Shown: positions 43,941-59,233, numbered from the stretch's first letter. The stretch: DNA of 64,000 nt from Acephala macrosclerotiorum (GCA_014904845.1 MU119245.1:62001-126000), one strand, 5' to 3'. Translations and numbers: made by a program. The notes: a model not told the origin generated them from the sequence alone.

Positions 43941-45529
43941 CTATGCTATCTTGCTATCAAGCCACACAACTCCCTTTGCCCACACCCGTTGCTGACCATA
44001 GTCCTTGGCTTCATCAGTGCCAGCCACTTCCAGCAGTGGATGCACCAGCACAGTTACTGGCCTATCTTTCAGTTGATCTTCGTGGTCCTCATGTCTCATG
44101 AGATTGTCTGGATCAAACAACGGGCTCTCAGCGTCGAAACGTAGCTGCTCGATATCTCGCAAAGTAAAGCATCTCATTTCTGTCCGCCTGGTCCACAACA
44201 TATACGATTGTCTGGCAGCTTCATGGTATATCTTTTTAAGCTTGTGGGCGACATCGGAGTTGGTGTTGTTCTCAACTAGGAAGGATGCTGGTCCGGTCAG
44301 AAAAGCCGTGGCTTGCTGTTGTGCCACCCTTGCGATATCTTCGTCTGTGGTATGGTGCAACTTCTTTTCGCCATCGGATATGTCATTTCGTAGAGGAGGC
44401 ATAAGTAGCCTCAAAGTTTGGGAGCGCCATATATGAGCATCTTGTGGATTTGCTAGAGTAATCAGAGAGATACAGCCTGGTATGCGAGGGTCAGCTTACC
44501 ACTCTTTGCCCGTTGATAAATGTCGTCCAAAACGCCCTCTGCTCGGCCGCTTGACGAGGAGTCCTCAAAATTTCCTCCGAGGAAGAAAAATGGCGATCGG
44601 AAAAAGCTCATATATACATGATCAGTGAGGAGAGCATTCAGGAGAAGCATTGGTGATTTTGCGGTGGTGGATATACCCTCCGGGAGTTGACCATTCTCAA
44701 ACACAACCACATTCGAAAGATGTTGCATCAAAGCCGCAGATTCCACCTCTCCAAGAGACTGCAGCATTAAAACGTCTTTGATCGAGGATGTTTTCGCCCA
44801 GCTCCTCATATCCCTCTTCAACCTGTCAAGGTCGCTCATGACCTTTGTTTCGTCCACTGGGAGCCACCGAGCGGATTCCATCTGTCTGAAGGATGCCTCT
44901 TGTTGTTTGCGGATGAATGAATTATGCTGCGCTTCGAGGGCGGATTTCTCCAACTGGATATCGTGAATTTTGACTTGAAACATCCGGTCCCTCTTCGCCG
45001 CATCTTGTTTAACTTGGTGGATTTGTCTTTGGAGTTCCTTATCTCTTGCCATCCACTCGCATTCTTTATCTTGCAGGACATTCTGGAATTGATGCTCCAA
45101 CTCGTTGATTTGGTGCTGGGAAAGTTGTGTCTGCTCGGCATCGCAATCCCATTCCTGAGATTCTTGAACTCCAAGCGTCTCAACGTTTTCTTTCTGCCGT
45201 CGGGCATCTTTGGCTTTCGAGGAAAATCGTTGGGAGGTGGGATTTATCCATTTTTTAATCTGAACAAACCAAGAGGGCTCATTGACTGGTGCAGTTTGGA
45301 GGGCTACTTGATCGTCAGCTCTGGTCTTCGTTCTATGGAAATGCAACGTACTTTGAGTGCTTCGGTTGCTTCGTCGAAGAGGGGCATTTCCACCGCGCCC
45401 GCGCCCGCGCCCTCGTCCGTGCGTACGGCCATGTTCAGATGTATGTCTATCAACTCGATATTGAGGCGGAACTTCGTCATCATCAACAATCTCCACCTGG
45501 CCATCTGAATTGTGTTGCTGAGAATCCAT
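43941..45529 (-). CDS. coiled-coil protein with RG-rich N-terminus, divergent partner of Hsp70
   Basis: Two exons, 45529-44500 and 44452-43941, with a 47-bp intron, give 513 residues. The ATG at 45529 (MDSQQHNSDGQVEIVDDD) is chosen over an upstream in-frame start at 45718 because the extra segment looks non-coding. Residues about 30-45 are a GRGRGRGRGG tract, often seen in RNA-binding proteins. Residues about 130-245 are a long coiled coil (QINELEHQFQNVLQDKECEW, KELQRQIHQVKQDAAKRDRM). The C-terminus is globular (PMLLLNALLTDHVYMSFFRS, DAHIWRSQTLRLLMPP). I know this type only as an uncharacterised fungal protein. It is divergently paired with the Hsp70-like gene across 444 bp, suggesting co-expression. 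Confidence 0.8.
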
Positions 45530-45973
45530 GTTGGGGAGATTATCAGGAATGATGTCCAGTAGGCAAAAGCTCGATCTTCTGGATGAAGCAAGCCATTTCG
45601 CCCCATGCGTTGGCTTCGGGGAAGCGCTCAGAGTGCAGGATACGGGTGCCTGTGAGAGGATGCAGGCGCCGCAGGGGTAGTTGCATGGTGTGTTGCAGCT
45701 TCCATTCTTCCTAGCCAATGAAGAAAAACCAACATTGTATCGGCCCGGTGAGCAACCAACATCGCTTGGATAGCTCGGAACTTACTTATCCTGAATCAAA
45801 ACCCACAGGGCCACGGAAAGGGTGCCGTGTCTCTGAAACCCGAAAGCTGAAACTGGCCACCAGATCCCTCTTCCTGCCGATTGAATACTCGTTCACATGT
45901 TAGAAGAACATGCTTAAAGTAGCAATAAGCCAAATCAAAGTTGCCCAGTCCATTACCAAGCCCACCATCAACC
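45530..45973. promoter_or_regulatory. bidirectional promoter region with a 17-bp palindrome
   Basis: 444 bp separate the start codons of the coiled-coil gene (minus) and the Hsp70-like gene (plus). It contains an inverted repeat CATGTT-AGAAG-AACATG at 45896-45912, about 60 bp before the Hsp70 ATG. The GAA-rich centre resembles part of a heat-shock element but lacks the full alternating nGAAn array. Regulatory role inferred. Confidence 0.45.
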
Positions 45974-48249
45974 ATGGCTACATCGCTCGGTGGTGTCAGT
46001 ACTCGACATAAAATCATTGTAGGAATTGACTACGGTACCACTTTTTCAGGTAAGCAAACCTGCTACTGCTAACCCTTCCACTGGCACATCACTTACGAAG
46101 TGACTCGCAGGAGTGAGTTATGTTACCACTGAGAAGAGCGGTTTAGATGATATCAAGATCATTACTTCTTGGCCTGGGGAACAAGGATCATCGTCAAAGA
46201 CCCCAACAAGGATTGCATACGCCTGCGAAAACTCTCGCATCCAAAGTAACAAATGGGGTTTTGAAGTTCAACCCAAACTCATTTCGTACTCTTGGACAAA
46301 ACTTCTACTGGATAAGAATGCCACAGTGGGAGAACATGATGATCCCACCCTTTCCAAAATGGCCGGATCTGGAATTCTACAACTTCCTTCTTTTCGCGAG
46401 GCTGCTGGGGTGTGCGAAGACTTCCTCCACGAGGTCTACAATTATGTATCTGAAAAACTGCGTCAGGAAGTGACAGCGGACACCTTTGAAAGCACGCCCA
46501 TGGAGTGTTGGATCACATTGCCAGCTATATGGTCCGACGAGGCGAAAGACGCAACCTTGGCTGCTGCAAAGAAAGCTGGGTTTGGGAACCGCGCAGGTGA
46601 TGAGGTTTTTACCATTGCAGAGCCCGAGGCGGCAGCAATTGCCACATTGAAGAGTTTCGCGGCCCCTGATGCTCTCAACCCTATCAAAGTAAGTCAACAT
46701 GTCAATCTACTCACATGTATCTCCTCGGGATCTAACGAAGTACCTAGCCAAAGGAAAACATTCTCATCTGTGACTGTGGTGGCGGTACTGTTGATATAAC
46801 AACGTACGTGATTACTCAGGTATCGCCATACTTGACCTTTGACGAGCTTCACATCGGCGCAGGTAATATATTCCTCCTGTCTAACAATTCGCCTTTCCGG
46901 ACTGTCCACTGATAGCGTGGCCTTAGGTGGTAAATGCGGCTCCACATATGTAGACCGTAACTTACACTCGCTCCTCTCGAGATGGTTTGGTTTGAGCTTT
47001 GATAACCTTTCGTTTTCACAAAAAGGGCCGGGAAGTAGATTTATGGCGTCCTTTGAGACCTACAAAAAATCCTTCGGATTGAGTGACGATAGGGATACTC
47101 TAGAAATTGGGCCTATTAGACTCGATATCTCCGACTTAGAGCATTACGACGAAGATGAACGCTCGGTGATCCTCACGTAGTAAGTATCTTGGATGTTTCA
47201 ACAGGTATTCGGATACTGACTAGAATTCAGCGAAGACATGCAGACACTTTTCGATCCTGTTATCGCCGACATCACAAGCTTGTTGAGTGAACAGGTTGAG
47301 GAGGCAAAGGCGAAAAAGAATGCCACGATTGATGTAATGACTTCAATCCCTAGTAACAACCTTCTCCTTATTGACATCAAGCTGACTAAGACCTTGAATT
47401 AGCGTGTAATTCTTGTTGGTGGGTTCGCCGAGTCGCCATACCTCTATAACGCCCTGGAACAATGGTGCTGGCAGAATGGTGATATCGTTTTGATACGTCC
47501 AGCCCATCCGCAAGTCACCACTTTTTGAAGTCAAATTCTTCCACCCATGCTGATTCGTTTTAGTCAAGCGGCCGTTGTCCGCGGTGCAGCCTTGAGAGGT
47601 CTGGAGAGTCTTGCACCTCGTATAAAGCACGCTCGTAGGCATTATGGGATGACGACAGGGTATCCATTTCGGGAAAATATCGACCCAGAGGATCGCCATT
47701 ACTTTTCGAACATTGATAACGCAAAGTACTGTTCGGGGAGGATGGAGTGGCTCATTTCGAAGGCAAGTAATGCACCATGTGGTGGAAACTATTGAGCCAT
47801 GTCGGCTTCGGCTCGCTAATAATGTGTTTACACAGGGAGAAGAAATAGTTCAAGGTACTTTCAGAACTACCTATAGCGTCAGAGAGTACTTTCCTGGAAA
47901 AGAAAATATCTTTAAAGATAGATTATACTCATGCTCTTTGGTGGATGCTCCAGAATATGACAATCATGCACGTAGGTGGCCTCTTCGAGACACACTTCCA
48001 GCTGATGCATAGAGCTGATTAGCAACAGGCGTTGAAATGGTTGGAGTGATTAGAACCAGGTTCCCTGCCGACTTTGACTTTGGTACTGCAATCAAGTCGA
48101 AATTCAACTCAAGAATAGGCAGACAAGTACACTCGTTCTCGTATCAAACGCAGGTAGTATTTGGGAGTAAAGGAAGCAACCTCACGTTCAAAACCGTTGT
48201 AAATGGTACGGTGTTATCAACGGCAGATATTGTATTTGACCAGAGCTGA
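45974..48249 (+). CDS. Hsp70-like ATPase (HSPA12 type)
   Basis: Nine exons: 45974-46049, 46111-46688, 46748-46862, 46927-47179, 47231-47333, 47403-47509, 47564-47762, 47836-47971 and 48029-48249, all in phase, giving 595 residues. Actin-fold ATPase motifs are present. Phosphate 1 is IIVGIDYGTTFSG, a connect segment is FTIAEPEAAAIATL, phosphate 2 is ILICDCGGGTVDITTY, and the adenosine motif is VILVGGFAESPYL. There is no classical substrate-binding domain; the C-terminal 150 residues are beta-rich. This is the layout of the divergent HSPA12-like Hsp70s expanded in filamentous fungi. Introns 6 and 7 both appear to use GC donors (GCAAGT). It is followed by an Hsp90-type ATPase gene on the same strand. 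Confidence 0.9.
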
Positions 48250-48758
48250 TGTTCTACGCTTTGTTTTGTAATCATAGTATTGGCGGGAGCTGCTGGATTT
48301 CGAGATAAAAGTGCTCGCAGACAAGTAGCAGTGTGGACATACAATGAAGACTGTCATTAGGAGGTTTGCACGTGTCAGTATACGTATGAAAATAGCATCT
48401 TCCACTGTTGCATTTTCTGGTCTCGTGAATCGTGGAAAACCTCCAGTTCTCCGCATTCAAGGGTATATTTAGCCCACCGGCGAAGATTGGATGATAGACG
48501 GGTGGTGTTTTGAGTTGTTTCATGGAGCCGCCCTGCGTCACAGCGGATGCACTTGATGCAGGTGGCCAAGCTAATGTTGCATGGGTTTGAGGGCGCCTGG
48601 ATGTCACCCCTGGAGACCACTTGCAGGGCCCACCAGGCTCTGGAAAGAACGGGCGACTATCCCCAACCACCATCTTTCTTCCCGCTACATGCCTTCCTCA
48701 TCTTCAAAAATAGCAGGATTGAAGTCTACTTCAGACTTCAACGGCATTACAGTATCCG
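48250..48758. other. intergenic between Hsp70-like and GHKL ATPase genes
   Basis: 510 bp; no gene seen. Probably promoter of the downstream large gene. Confidence 0.45.
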
Positions 48759-51700
48759 ATGGCAAGTCCACTCCATATCACGGTTGAGCAGGCACGCGAG
48801 ATCGTCCACAAGGAGGCGATAAGTAAAGGTTGGGTTCGGCCGGAACTCAGACAATCGCAGGAACCAGAGACTATCGAGTTGTTAGAGACGCTCAGATCTA
48901 TTAGAGAATCACTTGCAGATATAGTTGATGTGTATGCAAGACCGCGCAGCCTGGGTAATTTACAAACTTGCTGACACTAGCAGAATTGCCACAGGAATCG
49001 GTTCACGAAGGGGTCGCTTCATTTTGGAGCTGATCCAAAACGTGGAAGACTGTGACTTCAACCACACCGATAGACCTTCAATAAGGTTTGAAGTCAATCC
49101 ACTCGAGATTATCGTGGAAAGCAACCAGGACGGCTTCGTAGAACGCGATGTGTCCGGCATTTGCCGTACAGGAAGAAGTTGGAAAAGGGGAATGCCAGGT
49201 TACGTTGGCGACAAGGGAATCGGGTTCAAGTCGGTCTTCGGAGTGGCATCTAGAGTTGAAATACAATCGAACGCTTTCTCATTCTTTTTTGCCTATAATG
49301 GAGGAGACACAGCGGATGAAAAACTAGGGATCATTACTCCAATCGTTGGAGATCATCCCATCGCATCTGGTCAGCGCCCTCTCACCAGAATGAAGCTGAC
49401 CCTGGATGGGAGGACTTCATATAATGCTCTGGTCTCCGATTTTACCGCTATTCCCAAAACTTTACTCCTGTTCCTTTCCAAGCTCAAGGAAATCAGCTTT
49501 AAAGTCTATTTTCCGGATCAAGCGAGAACTATTACGACCACTTTCGGCATATCAGAAGAGGAAGATCGGATTAAGTGCATAACCATGCAAGACGATGCGT
49601 CAGATAGTCCCCAACAATGGCTATACCATGTTGTTAGAGCCCCATTACTTGGGCTACCAAACGATCCCGCTCGACCTGGTATCAACGAATGCGAAGGAGT
49701 TTTAGCATTCCCCGTTGATGCCAATGGCTCGCCAGGCGCTCGCATGGAGCATGACATTTATGCATTTCTTCCAGTTTGTACTGTGGGGTTTAATGTAAGT
49801 TCTTTGTGACATTATTAAGTGATCCACTAACACCAAATTTAGTTTCTACTCCAAGCGGACTTCCTTGTACAGGCGAATAGGGAGGAAGTTATTGTTGATT
49901 CAGATTGGAATAAGGAAATTCTCAATAAAATTTCCGAGGTTTTTTGCAACTCCATGGACGACTTCTCAACCCATCCTTCCCTGCGCTTTCGTTGGATGAG
50001 ATTCTTGCCAATTGGTATAGCTTCTTACATGAATCCACTTTGGAGCGAGCTCTCGTCCAACATACTCAGGATTCTAGGCCAGCAAAGAATTCTTTATCCT
50101 CACGACCCTAGTCAACAATACGAGGGAGGCCTTAGGTCATTACCTGACCAATTACGAATACTTCCCGAAAACTACCTAGACGACAGAAGCAGATCGCCGT
50201 TATTTGCAGACCTGCCTAGAACGAACATGAATAAAAGATATCTCTCCCTCAATTATGAGCAGCCGGATGTCGACTTGTTGAGGACAGCTTTCCATTTGCG
50301 AGATATTGGGGATGCCCAAATGGTTCACAGGATAGAACGGGACTTGAATAGCCCTAGCTCGGTGATGAAAGATCCCAATACCGATCCATACTGGCACAGT
50401 CGCACCGCTGATCTTATTACGTTCCTCATAGACAGAGATCCAAATGCCGCAAATATGATCAAACAAATGCTACCTCTCGTCCCGCTGAGCGACGGGAGAT
50501 GGGTGACCGCATCAACCACTGCTTTACATTTCCCAGCTCGGAGCGGACCCCCTATTCCTCAGGACTTGGCCGTCACGATTCATCCAGATGCCGCAAGCAA
50601 CCCTTCAAGGAGAATTATGTTCGAACGTCTCGGAGTGACGGAGATCCGTCCTTCGAGAGTCGTTAGTCTGCTATGGAGGTCCTATTCACAACAAGATCCA
50701 GCATCCAATTTTGATAATTCGAAGGCACATTTGGCATATTTATATTGGCATCATGACCAGCTGCGCTCTAACGATGCCCGATTCGTCCGACTTTGGCTTT
50801 ACGATAATCATGAAGCCAGGGTGCCTTGCGACGATGTTCGAACGATATATATGCCGTCCAACGACGAATATGGTCCACTGGAGCTTTTGCGATCGGTACC
50901 GGACCCCAGAAATCCTGCTCGTTTTGTGCCCGAATGTTCAGTACGCTATCTCAACAGTGGTTATCTTGATCTTTTCAGTCCAGCAACTCGAAGGAATGGC
51001 TTGACATGGCTGGAATGGCTGCAAAAGGGGCCTGGTGTACGCCGCAACCTCCGGCTAAAATATCGTGCAGGATCTTTATCTCCCGAGTTCCGACATCTTC
51101 TTCAATACCGACCAGAAAAGATCATGAAAGTTTTGAGGGCAGATTGGACAACTTATAGGCGAGAGATCAGCAACAGTATTGAGGGGGAAATCTCCCAAGC
51201 AGAGGTTCTATGTCTAAGTTCCCACCGGGCAGTGCTGGCAACTACATACTTTCCCTTGCCTGGCTTGATGCAAAAGGCTCAAGAGCTAGGGGTTGTTCAA
51301 GTTTTCCCGTTTGTCAGGATCCCTGACCTTGCGGAAGATGACATAGCATTCGAAGATTGGAGATTTCTTGACAGGTTTGGTGTCAAGTTTGAGGCCAATC
51401 TTGCCTTCTACCTGAGCGTTTTACGGCAGCACGAAGGACAAAACGGCCCGCCTTGGAACAGCGAAACCCGAAATGGAATCTTAAAGACATATGAAGCAAT
51501 TGCTGACCACTGCAATGCAGTAAGCCGGGCCACAGTAGTGTAAGTTAAAAGTCCTTTAAGATATCGTACACCTGGATTAACCAAAGACAGACAAACCTTC
51601 GATCAAAATAGCTTGATTTTGCACCCACGGTCGTTTCTGCCAAATTCAACCTCAGCAATTTGGCTTGAACCACAGGCGTGCTTATGGAGGGGACCTGAGG

Positions 51701-54474
51701 ATCTACTTGATAAGATCCCACTGGCCACTGTTGCTTCATATCGAAATAGCACAAAGATGAGGATGCTGTTCAACGACATTTTGGGTATCAGAAATGCCAA
51801 CTGGACTGACTACCAAGACACACTCCGCCAGTTCAAGAGGCGCGGAACCTTCCCGCCAGACTTAGAGAGAAAGGTACTTGAGCTCTATGAGCTTCTACGT
51901 GCTAGCAGGATGAGCGACGAAGATTTGCTATTGCTCTTGTAAGTCACCGAACAATCTCATGACCAAACCGCAGACTCTAATCAAGGACATTAGGAATACA
52001 TTTGAGAACGAACGTCTGGTTTATGCTCCGCAAGATCCTTTCTGGTTCGCACCTTCTCAGTGTCTCTGGGCCAGTCCTGTGCCTGTCCCGGGCAAGGCGA
52101 TTCTCCATCCTTTCTATTCCGACTCCCTCGCACCCTTCTTCCAAACTCGGTTGAATATATCTCCAGCGTCCCTAGGTACGCTAGTCGAGGGACTCCGCGC
52201 CTTGGCACAAGGACAGCCTTCGGTACTTGCTATCAAAGGGATGATCGAGGCGATTAATGCAAAGGACCCGAAGAGAGAAGATCTGACCTCACTTGCGGAC
52301 ACCAATTTTCTCCCCATACGCCGGACTGGCTCAGTCTCGGCAGTGGTGCGCTTCCAAAGTTGTCGGAGTAACTTCAGCATCATAGACCGAACAAAGTTGG
52401 CGGATATATTTAGGCCATGCACCGGATTCTTGGATTTCTCTTTGGAAGAAGTCCAGAATCTCGCTCCGTTTCTGCAAGCCTTGGGCTTGAGGAATAAGTA
52501 CCTTTCACATCTTTGCACCGAAGAGACGGCTTGCGGCGATAGTGGGGTCCTGGACGTAGTTTTGACAGGAAGATTCAAGAATAGAGCATACTACCTCCTT
52601 CGGTAAGCAAATGATCCACCATATAAGGGAAATACTGATCGCAAGTTACAGCTGCGCTGTTTCGAATCGAACTCCACTTGTGGTCCCGGGGCATTACCAG
52701 AACCTCTACGGCCGACTTTTGGCCACCTCAGTCTTGAGAACGGATGCCATATCAACCAAGTACACCATTCGATACCGAAATGGTGAAACGGTTGGACCAA
52801 TAGCACAGAATACGGGACATGTGCATATTCAGGAACATGAAGGTGGATGGCAAATATTCGTTCCTCGAAATCGAGATGCTAAGGAAATCTGCTACGTGAG
52901 AGAACTCCCACATGCCCTGGCTTCACTGTTCAAAATCACCACATTGGCGGGAGAGAGTATCAGTCACGTTCTTAATTCCAGAATCTCCGTGATAGATGAA
53001 CTCTTAGAAATTGGCGGTGTTGGGAAGGTTCCAGGCCTGGATGCACCACAGAGAAGCGATGTTGAAAATCTGTATGAAGATCGAGAGGGGTATGAAGAAG
53101 AACGGTTGCCTTCCAGAACATCCATTCAAACAAACGCCGAGGAAATCGATGCTGCGTTGAGAGAATCTAGACGAGTTCCAGCGCGCCCAGAACGCTTGGG
53201 TACTTCATCCACGAGCAATTCAGGACAAGAGAGCGGCGAAGTGTCTCCTAGCCGAACCACATCCCCTTTCCGGATCGTCAGTCCAGAAGTTCCAGAAGAA
53301 AATGGATTCACGCGTAACGCATATCGGGAACTTCTCGACAATGTCATTCGCATTGCTCGCCGGGCGGTGTTGCCACATCGTGACGCAGCGTTGTCGGGAA
53401 TTGGGCAATTCCATCTAGGTTATGTTCATAATGATGCATTTGGTGTTCGAACACAAGGACAAATGAATCACGATTTTAAAATTGGGGCTGCAGGAGAGCT
53501 CTTTGTAAGTGCCTTCAAGTCACCCTGAAGCTCGTTCCTCTGCTGATGTTGGTATATTACAGGTGTATGAGCTTCTTGTGAAACTTCTTTCTCCGTCTTT
53601 CAATTGGAGCAATTGGACAAGCACTATAAACAGTCATGTTCTGATTCATCCGGAATACTTTGGCAGAGATCCGTGGCCAGGTCGAAGAGAGACATCCGAT
53701 CTTTGGTACAACGACAGGGAAGGATTTTTAACCAGGCATCTCATTAGAGCGGGCTATCTGGACGGGAATGTTTGGTCGGAAGCAACCCCTGAGTACTTTA
53801 TTGAGGTCAAGACAACCACTGGTGATTGTGATGATCGCTTTTTCATGAGCAGGAACCAGTACAGTATAGTAAGCTCAAGCTTCAAATCATTTCGTTGACA
53901 CACTTTTGCTGACTATTCAAGATGCAAGAAATGGCTTTGCGGGAAGGTCAAGTATCCAACAAGATATATGTGGTTTTCAGGGTTTATAATTTGGGAAGGG
54001 ACAGTTTGAATGTGAAGATTTATGTCGATCCGGAAGCCCATCGTCGTCAAGGGAGTTTGGAATTTGCGCAGCACACGTGGACAGTGATGCCAGTCATCCA
54101 GTAAGGTAGCAATATTTGGACTCGATATCGTTGCAGTTCATAAATAATACAGAGAATTTTGTGAATTCGAAGTGGCCAATGCAGATGACAGAGGGGAAAA
54201 TTCGAACTCGTCGCCTACGCTTACTCCCGCAGCTGTGCCCTTGTTAAGCGTAATCTCATCTTGGTTAACTCTCGAGACTGAGATAAAGGCAGCGAAAGAG
54301 CTGGACCAATTGACACCGCTGATAGTGGCGAATTCATCGCCTAGTATCATTGGCTGCTGCGAAATGTTCGAGAATATTCCTCGAAGGTGTGCTGAACTGG
54401 CTTGCAGTGGTTGTCTCTCGGACTTGACGAAGATTGACACGACGATATCTGACGGAATCTTGACGGGGGGCTGA
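48759..54474 (+). CDS. sacsin/NO VEIN-like GHKL ATPase with C-terminal DUF3883
   Basis: Nine exons: 48759-48931, 48984-49794, 49843-51539, 51591-51938, 51994-52602, 52652-53504, 53563-53868, 53922-54100 and 54153-54474, all GT-AG with matching phase, giving 1765 residues. The Hsp90-type (GHKL) ATPase fold is near the N-terminus. The N-box is FILELIQNVEDC (Glu about 72, Asn about 76). The usual DxGxG box reads ESNQDGF, and the G2 lid is GYVGDKGIGFKSVFG at about 131-145. A late strand reads FLLQADFLVQANREEVIVDS. The long middle resembles sacsin-type repeats but is not assignable. The DUF3883 domain (about 1490-1620) runs from GAAGELFVYELLVKLL to YFIEVKTTTGD, with the nuclease-like E-V-K triad, and NQYSIMQEMAL. 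Probably an ATP-driven chaperone-like sensor or effector in the nucleus or cytosol. Confidence 0.9.
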
Positions 54475-54886
54475 ACAGCTAAACTTATAGAAGTTCATTT
54501 ACAATTGATGCTTTCTGCATGTGTGCATTTTGGCTGCCTGGGCCTCTGTGAACAGGAAGTACACTTTCTACATTAGTAGTGAATAGAATTTTGCCAGGTT
54601 GGAATGGCAAGCTTTTTGTCATTTAAATAAATATTTAAAGCAGTGCAAAAATTATTTCAAAGTGTTCAAGGTGTTGACATTGGCTCATTCGTGCCTGGCT
54701 CGCTTAGAAGGAAGCCTTTCCTGGCTACGCTAATGCAGGCACTCTACGCGTAAAATAACGCGACGCGTCAGGAAGTCGCGTTCTGAGATTTCCTGGCCCC
54801 TGAAACTTCAACACCCATCGCCCTCCGTCTCAAGTTAACTGCAACATCAACACCCACCACAACAGCAAGTTTCGCACACAGCAGCC
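54475..54886. promoter_or_regulatory. MCM3 upstream region with acgcgt words
   Basis: 412 bp before the MCM3 start. It contains cgacgcgtcagg near 54760 and ctacgcgta near 54747. ACGCGT-type words are the MluI cell-cycle box (MCB) bound by MBF upstream of yeast replication genes. The site is seen; the regulation is inferred. Confidence 0.5.
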
Positions 54887-57651
<2,765 letters not shown>

Positions 57652-58067
57652 ATATAGACATGACTGGGTAGGAGAAGTTGGGTTTGGGCGTTCCGGTTAT
57701 GGCTGACATGAGAAGGCTTGTTTGGGATACTTGGGATGTTATAATGAGTTTACGTAAATGCAGAATAGTATAAATGAAGACCCTAAGAAGCTGTCTTCGT
57801 GTCCAGAAATCCCCTTCGTCAACATTGAGGGCTCACGTGAACATGCTTCAGGCCAAGCCACTAGCGTGTTTCCCTAAGCAACCTCGCTCTTGGAACGTTT
57901 GATAACCTCATACGCCTGCTTTCCATGCCTCTCTCAAGCCATTGGAATCTGGACTTCGCATCACCATATTGCCCACGGGTGCTCGAGTTCACTATGGCAC
58001 ATAGGCGTGAGGCTTGACAAGTGTCAATGGGCTTTCGTCTCGACCTGCAAGTCTTGCCCTACTCTTT
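57652..58067. other. 3' flank of MCM3
   Basis: Terminator region and spacer; no gene seen. Confidence 0.5.
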
Positions 58068-58362
58068 CTACCCCATAACAGCATCATCGATATCAGCCCT
58101 GTAAGCGTATTCCAGATATTCAACCCCAGTATCTGACCGAATTGCAGCCAGCAAGCCGTCGTCGACATTCCGCGCACTGTACACAACACGACCCTTGTAC
58201 AACGCGTCGAAAATATATATACCAGATATGCGGAGCGAGATCGGCTTTGACAGCTTTGGTGTGTTGCTCCAGAGAGTGGCCTGGAAAGAGATGGATCACG
58301 TACTGTCCTTTGACTCTGTTCTTCGGATCGCTGCCGTTCGAGCGAATTGGTGCTTCATGCAT
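58068..58362 (-). pseudogene. peptidase inhibitor I9-like small protein, frameshifted
   Basis: From the ATG at 58362 (MHEAPIRSNGS) the frame encodes KGQYVIHLFPGHSLEQHTKA with VKADLAPHI. After a shift at a short TATATATA run (about 58217-58226) another frame encodes IFDALYKGRVVYSARNVDDG, LLAAIRSDTGVEYLEYAY and a stop at 58068. The joined pattern (beta strand, helix with EQH, strand, helix, VEYLEYAY strand) fits the inhibitor I9 or subtilisin-propeptide-like fold found as stand-alone proteins in fungi. No intron fits (30 bp would be too short). A slip in the TA repeat is likely, or a sequencing error. Confidence 0.5.
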
Positions 58363-59233
58363 TGCTGGGTGCAGCGGGGGCTAGATTGTCCATTCTTCCG
58401 AGTTGGAGAGACAACACGGCGGACGGAGAAGTTGTGATACTCTTCCACGACATATGTCAGTGAAGTGAGGTAGGTAGGATAGTATTCAATTTCCGAAAGT
58501 TTACTGCATTTAGTATCACACAATCGTAGTAAGGTCCTACTTCTGCAATGCAACAGGCTAATTATGGCGAGGGGCCGCTGGCTGTCAGGTTGCATTCGCT
58601 TACCAACGTCTCGATTCGTTCTCTCATACCAGCGTTAGGTCAGTACCACAGGAAGAGAACCAAGCTCGGCCGAGTGGCGCACCGTGAATAGGTCACTACC
58701 CCTCATCCTGTTGACGCTGTTGCTCACGATGGAAAATATGCTCAGAGCCATGCAAAGAAACAATATTGGAATGTCTGCTGTGGTAGTAGATTGGTTCGGA
58801 TGTATGCTGTGCCTGCAAAGCCTTGCTTTCTGGATATATTTTTACCAGAGATGGCAAGACTGCCATTTGCGAGAAGTAACGTCTGGCAACTAAGTATCTT
58901 CAGAGGCTCACACCATTCTTTTCAGCGGGAATTGCGGGCATCTTCCTTCTTCAATAATCATCTTGCTCCATGCTTTTAGATATGAGGGTTATCATTGCAT
59001 TCATTCTAACAATTTCCATCCAAGTGTATGGATTAGTGACACCAAGGAGAGCCAGCCCCATACCATCGCCATGAAAATGAGACGAGGGTTATCAAAGATG
59101 AATATAGTGTCGTCTTACTCGAGAATTACACTTTGGAAGAGCACTTCAATTTTATTGGCTTGAACTTGGAGCAGAATGCCCCTAGACTCAGGATTAATTT
59201 TCCCTTTCGCTGGTTCCGTTTTAGTCTGCGGAC
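58363..59233. other. spacer, no gene seen
   Basis: Unassigned. Short ORFs only. Confidence 0.4.

Noticed and set aside
45530..45718. 63-codon N-terminal extension of the coiled-coil protein
   Set aside because: Cys/Pro-rich text unlike the rest; it overlaps the likely divergent promoter.
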